45,748 nucleotides of DNA from a virus. Position 1 is the stretch's first letter. Each line of letters opens with the position of its first letter. Location: the IMG/VR virus record IMGVR_UViG_3300013306_000006, positions 1 to 45,748 of that record. One strand, given 5' to 3'. Shown here one piece after another: positions 38,975-44,863 of the stretch. The notes under the pieces were generated by a model. That model ran no database searches. It worked only from the letters and a program-made list of their open reading frames with translations, and had not been told where the DNA came from. Made by a program: the position numbers and the translations under genes.

Positions 38975-39066
38975 TCGGGAAGTCTGCCGCGCACCTGTTG
39001 GACCGCACGGAGGGTAGCAACGATAGCGCGACTAGGGCATTGCGCCCCGACCGGCAGACTTCCCGA
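38975..39066. repeat. 15-bp inverted repeat enclosing 62 nt
   Basis: TCGGGAAGTCTGCCG (38975-38989) and its exact complement (39052-39066) flank 62 nt that can form smaller hairpins (GGGC-attgc-GCCC near the right arm). A transcript would form a long stem with an internal multi-branch loop. No gene overlaps. Confidence 0.7.
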
Positions 39067-39192
39067 AGGGGCCGAGTGTAGGTTCGGCCAGGTCCGCCAG
39101 TTGTTCGCTGGACTTTTTGCGGCTGGTGCGACGGGCGTTCAATCCCGCGTCGTCTGAATTCAGGGCTCTGACTAAGCTACGCACCAAATGAA

Positions 39193-39221
39193 AAGGGCGG
39201 CTACCTTGCGGCGCCGCCCTT
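39193..39221 (-). terminator. Terminator of the minus-strand switch genes
   Basis: AAGGGCGG pairs with CCGCCCTT around a 13-nt loop. On the minus strand TTTCATTT follows, so it would end transcription of the gene at 39289 (and possibly the repressor). Confidence 0.65.
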
Positions 39222-39288
39222 CGAATATCGTTTTGCTCGTACTAATTCACAGCATAGAAAGAATTGTACAGATCGTCTTTGGCCTCGT

Positions 39289-39489
39289 CTAGCTCTTTTT
39301 GGTAGTTTGTTCGACTACCTTATCATTGATGCTTTTTAGCAACAGTTTCTGCTCTTCGGGAGAAAACATTGAAAGCGCCTGTACGAATTCGCTCTCGCTC
39401 AATGTTTTCCCATCTTTCGAGCAGGCCGCGCATATGGTCAGTATGCTGCTTTTTTCCGCTCTTCTTATCTCGGCAACGCCACAGTCCAT
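39289..39489 (-). CDS. Small hypothetical protein next to the repressor
   Basis: A 66-residue protein from ATG 39489, with GGAGCGGG 4-11 nt upstream; ATG 39531 in frame overlaps the promoter and is rejected. Features: AEIRRAEKSSILTICAACSK and SPEEQKLLLKSINDKVVEQT. Two Cys residues form CAAC. It is governed by an operator at 39537. It could be a repressor-linked accessory; function unknown. Confidence 0.6.
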   Translation of the reverse strand: MDCGVAEIRRAEKSSILTICAACSKDGKTLSESEFVQALSMFSPEEQKLLLKSINDKVVEQTTKKS

Positions 39490-39533
39490 CTTTCCCGCTC
39501 CGGTAATTATCACGCCCTCGTGAACGTGCATGA

Positions 39534-39551
39534 ATTATACCGCTTTGGTAG
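39534..39551 (-). promoter_or_regulatory. Promoter/operator for the minus gene at 39489
   Basis: On the minus strand CTACC-AAAGC-GGTAT merges with TATAAT (39539-39534). A TTGATA lies 20 nt upstream of the -10, a little far. The operator (39537-39551) would block this promoter. Confidence 0.55.
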
Positions 39552-39623
39552 TAGAACAGTATCAAGTTGTAACGGCAAAACATGCCTATATTTGCGCTAT
39601 CGTTCCCGGTAAATATGTGCTAC

Positions 39624-39998
39624 CTAACCAGACAGCTTTTTCGTAAGTGCCTGAATCAATGCGGCTTGTGCGTCGTTCGGGCTTTGTCGGTAAAGCTCTA
39701 CAGCCGCTTTCACAAACTCTGCCTCGTCGGGCGTGCGCGGCGCGCCGTTCTCGTGATCCTGATCCATCCAGCCAGGAGGTAGCTTTAACGCCGCCTCGAT
39801 TTTCTTACCCATTCGAGCGCCGATCGGCTTATACCCGGTGTTCAGATGCGACATATACGCTTCGCTGATGCCAAGTCGCTCGCCAAAACGCCGCAACATA
39901 CCTCGGTCGGGCTCGCCGGGCCATTCTCGCCAAACGGATTCCTTGAATCGCTCGAAGAGAAATTGGTAGTTCTTGAAGCGAATTTGATAAACGTCCAT
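39624..39998 (-). CDS. Repressor-like HTH protein
   Basis: A 124-residue protein. After a 30-residue basic/aromatic start it has a Cro/C1-type helix-turn-helix: MLRRFGERLGISEAYMSHLN then GYKPIGARMGKKIEAALKLP (residues about 34-73). The end is helical and lacks a peptidase domain, so it is not self-cleaving. Place, opposite to a Cro-like gene with operators between, makes it the candidate lysogeny repressor and the best candidate reader of the CTACC operators. GAAGG lies 7-11 nt before the start. Confidence 0.72.
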   Translation of the reverse strand: MDVYQIRFKNYQFLFERFKESVWREWPGEPDRGMLRRFGERLGISEAYMSHLNTGYKPIGARMGKKIEAALKLPPGWMDQDHENGAPRTPDEAEFVKAAVELYRQSPNDAQAALIQALTKKLSG

Positions 39999-40155
39999 GA
40001 TGCGCCTTCGTTGGTAGTTATTCGATAATTAGAACCATACCATAAAGATACGAATAAACTACACGAAAACCCTGCACGGCCGCATATAGCTTGCGTTTGT
40101 CCGACCACATAGACTACCATAACGGTTGTATTTCTACGATCAACCAAGGAGTTTT
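39999..40155. promoter_or_regulatory. Divergent switch region
   Basis: The gap between repressor and Cro-like gene. A half operator GGTAG (40013-40017) lies in the repressor leader; a near-complete operator CTACC-ATAAC-GGTTG (40114-40128) precedes the Cro-like gene with TTGTAT as -10. No good TTGAC is seen for the plus promoter, which suggests a weak or activated promoter. AAGGAG is the ribosome binding site at 40156. Confidence 0.65.
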
Positions 40156-40401
40156 ATGGCTACCAAGCAAAAAATGCCGATGAACGCAATGGAGTTCTGG
40201 CAAGCGGTCGGGACACCGATAGTAAAAAAGGTGTGCGACAAAGCCGGGACAAAGTTCAGCTACTTCGAGCACATCAAGCACGGACGCAAGCGACCAGGCT
40301 ATGACCTTGCAAAAAGTCTCTCTGTCGCCGCCTTTGAAGTCACTGGACATAACCTTGGCGTAACGCAACTGATGGAAGCCAAGGAGGGGAAAGCTGAATG
40401 A
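40156..40401 (+). CDS. Cro-like HTH protein
   Basis: An 81-residue protein: MNAMEFWQAVGTPIVKKVCD near the start, then FSYFEHIKHGRKRPGYDLAK and a helical end. It resembles small YdaS/Cro-type regulators that open the lytic operon. AAGGAG precedes ATG 40156 well. Its end overlaps the replication gene. DNA target likely the operators in the gap before it. Confidence 0.68.
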   Translation: MATKQKMPMNAMEFWQAVGTPIVKKVCDKAGTKFSYFEHIKHGRKRPGYDLAKSLSVAAFEVTGHNLGVTQLMEAKEGKAE

Positions 40402-41165
40402 TAGTTCGCTCGAAGCAGAAATCACGCGGGTTCTACATGCTGGAAAACTCGCTCGCCAACGATCCCGGCATATCGTGGGCGGCGAAAGGCATGTTGGTTT
40501 TCTTGCTCGCCAAGCCGGATGAATGGCGCGTCTGTGTTGAGGCACTTGTAAATTTCACCCTCCCGGCCACCCCCAAGAACGTCGGCAAGGATGGCGTCTA
40601 CTCGATCATCAAAGAATTGGTCGCAGCAGGGTACATGACCAAGCACAAGCACCGCGACGGAACGCTTGATTACATGGTCTACGACGAGCGTCAGATCGAA
40701 GAATCAGCAGATCGGGAAAATCCCGATTTGCTAAATAATCAGCAAAACGGGAATTTCCCAAACAGGGAAAACCCAGATCGGGAAATTCCGCCACTAGTAA
40801 AGACTGACTTAGAAACTAAGACTGTAAAAGCTTTAAAGAAAACTAAGCGATCGCCCCGCATGACCGAAGTACTGGCGATTCTTCCTGAATGGCTCGCCGT
40901 TGAAGATTGGGAAAAATGGGTGACGCATCGCAAGCAGCTTGGCAAACCGATGACGCCTCTTGCTGCTGAACAATGCCTTTCAAAGCTCGTTGCGTTCCGG
41001 AACGAGGGTTACGACCCGAAGGCAATTATTGAGAACTGTGTGGCCCTTGGATACCGCGGATTGTTCGTGTCTCCGAATACTACCAAAACGGTTGGACAAC
41101 CAAGCCGCTTTAACCTAAAATCAATGGACTACGGGAAAGACCTCGACAGCGACATACCTTTTTAA
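40398..41165 (+). CDS. Replication initiation-like protein
   Basis: A 255-residue protein. Residues 1-95 form a winged-helix domain (FYMLENSLANDPGISWAAKG, VYSIIKELVAAGYM) like phage O/DnaD-type initiators. A Asn/Arg-rich linker with repeated REN/DREIP follows (about 105-130), then a helical DnaD-like domain. The last residues are DSDIPF, an SSB-type tip. It is followed by a DnaC-like loader, as in O-P pairs. A copy of the operator core lies within its coding frame at 41080. Confidence 0.75.
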   Translation: MIVRSKQKSRGFYMLENSLANDPGISWAAKGMLVFLLAKPDEWRVCVEALVNFTLPATPKNVGKDGVYSIIKELVAAGYMTKHKHRDGTLDYMVYDERQIEESADRENPDLLNNQQNGNFPNRENPDREIPPLVKTDLETKTVKALKKTKRSPRMTEVLAILPEWLAVEDWEKWVTHRKQLGKPMTPLAAEQCLSKLVAFRNEGYDPKAIIENCVALGYRGLFVSPNTTKTVGQPSRFNLKSMDYGKDLDSDIPF

Positions 41166-41177
41166 GCACTGCGAAAA

Positions 41178-41948
41178 ATGACCGATACCAAAATCCTTCA
41201 CTGTCCGACGCATGGCGACTACGCGGCTCAACCGATCATGTTTCGCGGCGCAGTCATCACAAAGGGTGAGCACTGCCTACTGTGCACCCGCGCTGAAGCC
41301 GACGCATTGGAAGCGACGAACAAGGCAAAGGAGGCGGTCGAGCGGCAAGAGCGCATCGAGAAGCGGTTTGCACAGTCAGGCATCCCGCGCGGATTCGCTA
41401 ACCGGACGTTCGAAAGCTACAGGGCCGACACGCCAGCCATGCAAACGGCCATTGCGAAGGCTCAGCGGTTCGCAGACGGGTTCCGGTCGCATCTTAAGGT
41501 CGGAACGTCTCTGATGTTCATCGGAGGCATTGGAACGGGCAAGACGCACCTTGCCGTTGCAATTGCTCACCGGGTTATGTCGTTCGGCCATAGCGTCATG
41601 TACGAAACGGCTTTCGACCTCGTAACACGGATGCGTGATTGCATGCGTCGTGACGCCGAAACCAGCACTACAGCAATGATGGACGCATACGGCGCCATCG
41701 ACCTTTTGGTACTTGACGAAATTGGCATCCAGGGCGCGACGGACGATGTTCGCGCTCACCTGACAAACGTCATCGACCGGCGTTATCGGAACGCCCGCCC
41801 GACGATCATTATTTCAAACCTCGATAGGGAGTCTCTAGCCCAATACCTGGGCGACCGTATTGCCGACCGCCTGCGCGAGCGCGCATCAGTGGTGATCTTT
41901 GATTGGGAATCACAGCGCATAAAAGCGCGCAGCGTAGGGGAGTTCTGA
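41178..41948 (+). CDS. DnaC-like helicase loader ATPase
   Basis: A 256-residue AAA+ protein. An N-terminal zinc-like set (HCPTHG, HCLLC, residues 8-36) precedes Walker A GGIGTGKT (116-123) and Walker B LLVLDEIG (about 177-184). A sensor-like IIISNLDRESL and the arginine-rich ADRLRER follow. It would load host DnaB at the phage origin with the upstream initiator. Overlaps next gene by TGATG. Confidence 0.87.
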   Translation: MTDTKILHCPTHGDYAAQPIMFRGAVITKGEHCLLCTRAEADALEATNKAKEAVERQERIEKRFAQSGIPRGFANRTFESYRADTPAMQTAIAKAQRFADGFRSHLKVGTSLMFIGGIGTGKTHLAVAIAHRVMSFGHSVMYETAFDLVTRMRDCMRRDAETSTTAMMDAYGAIDLLVLDEIGIQGATDDVRAHLTNVIDRRYRNARPTIIISNLDRESLAQYLGDRIADRLRERASVVIFDWESQRIKARSVGEF

Positions 41949-42229
41949 TGTTATCGACCAAAGCCGAGTCCTTGATAGAAACGCGAGCCAGTGGCGTGAA
42001 GCAACGCCAGCAAGTCGCGATACTCAATTTTCTGAGGGATATGAACCATTCATCATTCAGTAGGAACCAGCTATCGCGGAACATGGGAATGTTGGTTGGC
42101 TCTGTGTGCGCTCGAATCGATGAGTTGCTAGCCGATGGCCTGATCGCTCGTGGCGACCCGATCAAGGACTCAATCACCGGCCGCACGGTGCAAACCGTTC
42201 GCGCCGCACCTGACCTTTTCTTGCAATGA
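41948..42229 (+). CDS. HTH/winged-helix small protein
   Basis: A 93-residue protein from ATG 41948. Residues about 20-75 look like a winged helix: QQVAILNFLRDMNHSSFSRN, then NMGMLVGSVCARIDELLADG LIARGD. GGGGAG lies 4-9 nt upstream. May regulate replication or late genes. ATGA overlap at its end. Confidence 0.65.
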   Translation: MLSTKAESLIETRASGVKQRQQVAILNFLRDMNHSSFSRNQLSRNMGMLVGSVCARIDELLADGLIARGDPIKDSITGRTVQTVRAAPDLFLQ

Positions 42230-42450
42230 GCGATCTTCAACGCGGTGACTACAACCGCGACCCCCTGATTATCTTAATTGAACGCGAATCCCGGTCATGC
42301 GCTGCTTGCGTGTGGTCGATCGGAAAATACAACTTTTTAGGCGATCCCGTATGCGCGCAGAACCGGCTAATGAAAAAGCAGTGCGAAAAGTTTGCCTCTT
42401 TGGATCAGTACACAACGGCTTGCAATTTGCGTTCGAATCGCTCGCAGTAG
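42226..42450 (+). CDS. Small Cys-rich protein
   Basis: A 74-residue protein with Cys at CAAC (residues about 25-28), C in GDPVCAQN, KQC and TAC, a possible zinc site. It starts in an ATGA overlap and its end is overlapped by the next gene for 100 nt. Proteins of this type (ESRSCAACVWS, MKKQCEKF) are common in phage replication operons. Function unknown. Confidence 0.6.
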   Translation: MSDLQRGDYNRDPLIILIERESRSCAACVWSIGKYNFLGDPVCAQNRLMKKQCEKFASLDQYTTACNLRSNRSQ

Positions 42451-42899
42451 CGGAATCGATCAAAACGCCGGGGTACGACGAGCCAACCGCAAACGCGACC
42501 GAGAAAAAGAGCAAGCTTTCACGGCTAGATTCAGTGACGCAAGCCGTTTGGGTTATGAAATCAACGAAAGAGTCTCTGACGGCCTCGGAAATGGCTTGGG
42601 CTACTGCCACATACGATGGGGCGGGCGAAGCCAAGCGGCAAGCGATCGATGCCCTTGCCGACGAATACTCAACGCTTAGCAAAAGCCGCGAATTGCTCAT
42701 TGCGGTCTTGGATCGAGAATTCATCATCGGCGAAACATATTGTCCGAGCTTCGCGACGGTTGCGAAGGATCACGGCGTGTCGAAATCCTACGCGGGCGCG
42801 GTCGGCTTGCGAATACAGCGGGCGATGCGGAGCCTGGGGAATGTAGCCGTCACAAAGCTGCACGAGGCGTACAAGAATCAAGGATGGTTGCCGCACTAA
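42351..42899 (+). CDS. HTH protein, candidate late regulator
   Basis: A 182-residue protein from ATG 42351, which overlaps the previous gene by 100 nt; GTG 42381 and later starts are possible. The first 60 residues are poorly defined. Residues about 95-165 are helical with a HTH (SFATVAKDHGVSKSYAGAVG then LRIQRAMRSLG), like sigma region 4 or antiterminator-type proteins. Last gene of the replication operon, the usual place of a late regulator. The role is inference. Confidence 0.6.
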   Translation: MRAEPANEKAVRKVCLFGSVHNGLQFAFESLAVAESIKTPGYDEPTANATEKKSKLSRLDSVTQAVWVMKSTKESLTASEMAWATATYDGAGEAKRQAIDALADEYSTLSKSRELLIAVLDREFIIGETYCPSFATVAKDHGVSKSYAGAVGLRIQRAMRSLGNVAVTKLHEAYKNQGWLPH

Positions 42900-42902
42900 A
42901 AA

Positions 42903-42956
42903 ATATCTAAATGGTAGTAAATAGCGCTTGACGCGATTACTACCATAACGATATGC
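42903..42956 (+). promoter_or_regulatory. Promoter with tandem operators
   Basis: Upstream operator ATATC-TAAAT-GGTAG (42903-42917), AAATA, 4 nt, TTGACG, then core operator CTACC-ATAAC-GATAT (42940-42954) with ATATGC as -10. Centres are 37 bp apart, exactly as at 44447/44484. It serves the Sak4-like and SSB-like genes. Confidence 0.8.
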
Positions 42957-42988
42957 TTCGTTCACGTTATCGGAAACAGGCGGGCCAG

Positions 42989-43174
42989 ATGGAAGACGAC
43001 GACGCAGGGCAGCAGCAATTCGAGCAAGACGAACAGCGCGAACAGACCGAAACAGAAACCGAAAAGGGAAATCATGGCAACCGTAACTTTTATCCTTGGC
43101 GCGTCCGGGACCGGAAAGTCCACCGCTATGCGCAATCTTGCGCCAGCGGAGACGCTTTTGATTCAGGCGCTTAG
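42989..43174 (+). CDS. Doubtful acidic leader ORF
   Basis: A 61-residue frame from ATG 42989 (GGCGGG upstream) with an acidic repeat-like stretch (MEDDDAGQQQFEQDEQREQT). It overlaps the Sak4-like gene by 100 nt in another frame. The acidic part lies before the overlap. It may be a leader peptide or no gene. Confidence 0.3.
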   Translation: MEDDDAGQQQFEQDEQREQTETETEKGNHGNRNFYPWRVRDRKVHRYAQSCASGDAFDSGA

Positions 43175-43730
43175 GAAGTCGCTCCCGTTCAAGGGCAAGT
43201 CGGCAGGATGGGATTACCTGTCCGCTGAGAACAAGCAGGGCAACATCATCGCGTCGGATAAATCCGAATACATAATAAACGCGATGCAGCGCACGCGGCG
43301 CAAGATCATTGTCATTGACGATTTCCAATACGTCATGGGCAATGAATTCATGCGGCGCAATGACGAGAAAGGCTACGACAAGTTTAACGACATTGGCCGT
43401 CACGCCTGGGACATTCTCAACGCTGCAACCGAACTGCCCGCCGATGTGCGTGTGTACATCATGTCGCACACCGAAGAAACGGACACGGGCAAGTCCAAGA
43501 TGAAGACGATCGGAAAGATGCTTGACGACAAAATTTGTCTCGAAGGCATGGTCACAATCGTTTTGCAAACCGAAGTCATCGACCGCGAACACCTGTTCGT
43601 GACACAGAACAACGGACGCACGACAGTGAAGAGCCCTATTGGTCTGTTTTCCGATGACATGATCCCGAATGATCTTGCGGCCGTTGATGCAGCTATCACC
43701 GACTATTACGACCTCACCACCCCGGCCTAA
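43074..43730 (+). CDS. Sak4-like RecA-type ATPase
   Basis: A 218-residue protein with Walker A GASGTGKS (residues 9-16), Walker B IIVIDDFQYV (about 77-86) and a glutamine/threonine region like RecA-core ATPases (YIMSHTEETD). It matches the AAA_24/Sak4 group of phage recombinases that work with an SSB partner. The next gene provides an SSB-like protein, which supports this. Ribosome binding site AAGGGAA 5 nt before ATG 43074. Confidence 0.82.
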   Translation: MATVTFILGASGTGKSTAMRNLAPAETLLIQALRKSLPFKGKSAGWDYLSAENKQGNIIASDKSEYIINAMQRTRRKIIVIDDFQYVMGNEFMRRNDEKGYDKFNDIGRHAWDILNAATELPADVRVYIMSHTEETDTGKSKMKTIGKMLDDKICLEGMVTIVLQTEVIDREHLFVTQNNGRTTVKSPIGLFSDDMIPNDLAAVDAAITDYYDLTTPA

Positions 43731-43759
43731 ATCGCCTAAACCGATCGAGAAGGAAAAAC

Positions 43760-44443
43760 ATGTACGCAATCACTAAAGAATCTGTCGATGCAGCACGCAA
43801 AGCAGAAAACCGCACGCACTTCATCGACGCGAAGGGCGCTTTCCTGGGCGAATTCACCAAGGCCGAAAAAGTTCTTGCCGCCACGGGCACGCACGGCGTT
43901 TCGTTCTCGTTCAAGGGCAACGACGGCGACCTAGCCAACTTCAGCATCTACACGATCAAAAAGGATGGCACGAAGCTTGGCGACTATGGGTTGCTCATTG
44001 CGATCATGGCATGTATGGGCGTTCGTGACTTGACGGAAGCAAAAGTAAAGTCGCCAGTCTGGAACGCGGAAACTCGCCAAAACGAAGAACAGGTGCTCAC
44101 GCAGTTTCCCGAGCTTTTGGGAAAGCAAATCGGGCTCATGTTCATCATGGAAGAGTACGAGAAAAAGGACAACACGGGCGCCGGTACGGGCGAGTATGGC
44201 TGGTCTGCTCGACTCAACGCGGCTTTCCGTGCCGCCGACAATCTCTTTGCGTCTGAAATCATGGATCGCAAAACCCAGGCGCTGAAATATCCGCTGATCC
44301 TCGATGCGTTGCGGGATCGGCCGATAAAGAACAAGGCGGGCGGCGGGGCTTCCCTTGGATCGCGCAGGCTTGGAAACAGCGGGCATCCGAATGCGCCGGG
44401 GGCGGGCGGGTTTGATCAGATGGATGACGACATTCCTTTCTGA
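43760..44443 (+). CDS. SSB-like DNA-binding protein
   Basis: A 227-residue protein. Residues about 30-110 look like an OB-type domain (FSFKGNDGDLANFSIYTIKK, YGLLIAIMACMGVRDL). The C-terminus is a Gly-rich linker and the acidic tip FDQMDDDIPF, the hallmark of bacterial SSB tails that recruit host repair proteins. Together with the Sak4-like gene it makes a recombination pair. AGAAGG precedes ATG 43760. Confidence 0.8.
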   Translation: MYAITKESVDAARKAENRTHFIDAKGAFLGEFTKAEKVLAATGTHGVSFSFKGNDGDLANFSIYTIKKDGTKLGDYGLLIAIMACMGVRDLTEAKVKSPVWNAETRQNEEQVLTQFPELLGKQIGLMFIMEEYEKKDNTGAGTGEYGWSARLNAAFRAADNLFASEIMDRKTQALKYPLILDALRDRPIKNKAGGGASLGSRRLGNSGHPNAPGAGGFDQMDDDIPF

Positions 44444-44446
44444 GTC

Positions 44447-44501
44447 CGACCAAAACGGTAGTAAATAATCCTTGACGCGAATACTACCATGCCGATAGTA
44501 T
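44447..44501 (+). promoter_or_regulatory. Promoter with tandem operators
   Basis: Upstream operator CGACC-AAAAC-GGTAG (44447-44461), AAATA, 4 nt, TTGACG, then core operator CTACC-ATGCC-GATAG (44484-44498) and TAGTAT -10 with an 18-nt spacer. Centres 37 bp apart. It starts the operon 44531 to 1973. Confidence 0.84.
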
Positions 44502-44530
44502 TCGCCATCGGTAGCGGAACAGGGGGCGAA

Positions 44531-44863
44531 GTGGCAAGAACGCACGTCAGATGCAGGAAATGCGAAACACGCCGCGTGTTGCGACTTCTGCCAGAGCAGT
44601 ACGAAATTATCCCTAAGTGCAGAACGTGCGGGGAGCGCAGTTACCGGGTTGATAGCTGGATGAACAACAGGCCAACCGCAAAAATGTCGTGTGTTTGTGC
44701 GGGTTACTGGTTCAAACATCGCCAGGGCTCGCTTTACTGTCATCACAGAGCAAACGGCGAAGTACGGCAATACGGCGACACAGACTTTGCAGACCGAAAC
44801 CTACCAATCGAAAATGGAACCGAAAATGAACACGAACGAATCCTCGAATGTGCCGAGCACTAG
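44531..44863 (+). CDS. Zinc-ribbon protein
   Basis: A 110-residue protein from GTG 44531, with AGGGGGC 5-10 nt upstream; ATG 44489 lies inside the operator/-10 and is rejected. Cys pairs CRKC (residues about 8-11), CRTC (about 32-35), CVC and YCHH suggest one or two zinc ribbons. The C-terminal half is charged. Overlaps the DUF1351-like gene. May bind nucleic acid; function unknown. Confidence 0.68.
   Translation: MARTHVRCRKCETRRVLRLLPEQYEIIPKCRTCGERSYRVDSWMNNRPTAKMSCVCAGYWFKHRQGSLYCHHRANGEVRQYGDTDFADRNLPIENGTENEHERILECAEH

Larger units (their letters stand above)
38639..39288. other. Gene-free region with strong inverted repeats
   Basis: About 650 bp without a supported gene. It contains a terminator-like hairpin (38741-38771), palindromes TTGATTT-C-AAATCAA (38840-38854) and GTTCTT-A-AAGAAC (38874-38886), a short GCGCG-TT-CGCGC hairpin between them, a hairpin at about 38932-38964, a 15-bp inverted repeat (38975-39066) and a terminator at 39193-39221. 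It may encode a structured RNA or hold a replication or regulatory site. The 12-mer GAGGGTAGCAAC is shared with 35649-35660. Confidence 0.55.

Noticed and set aside
38933-39157. 74-codon plus-strand frame over the long inverted repeat
   Set aside because: Composition follows the repeat and GC hairpins; no start signal is seen.
39490-39531. ATG 39531 as start of the small gene next to the repressor
   Set aside because: It stands 2 nt after the TATAAT box. ATG 39489 has the ribosome binding site.
42669-43769. 366-codon minus-strand frame opposite the Sak4-like gene
   Set aside because: It is an antisense shadow crossing the promoter with tandem operators and two real plus genes.
44489-44530. 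ATG 44489 as start of the zinc-ribbon gene
   Set aside because: It lies within the operator and -10 of the promoter, so it would precede the transcript start. GTG 44531 has a good ribosome binding site.
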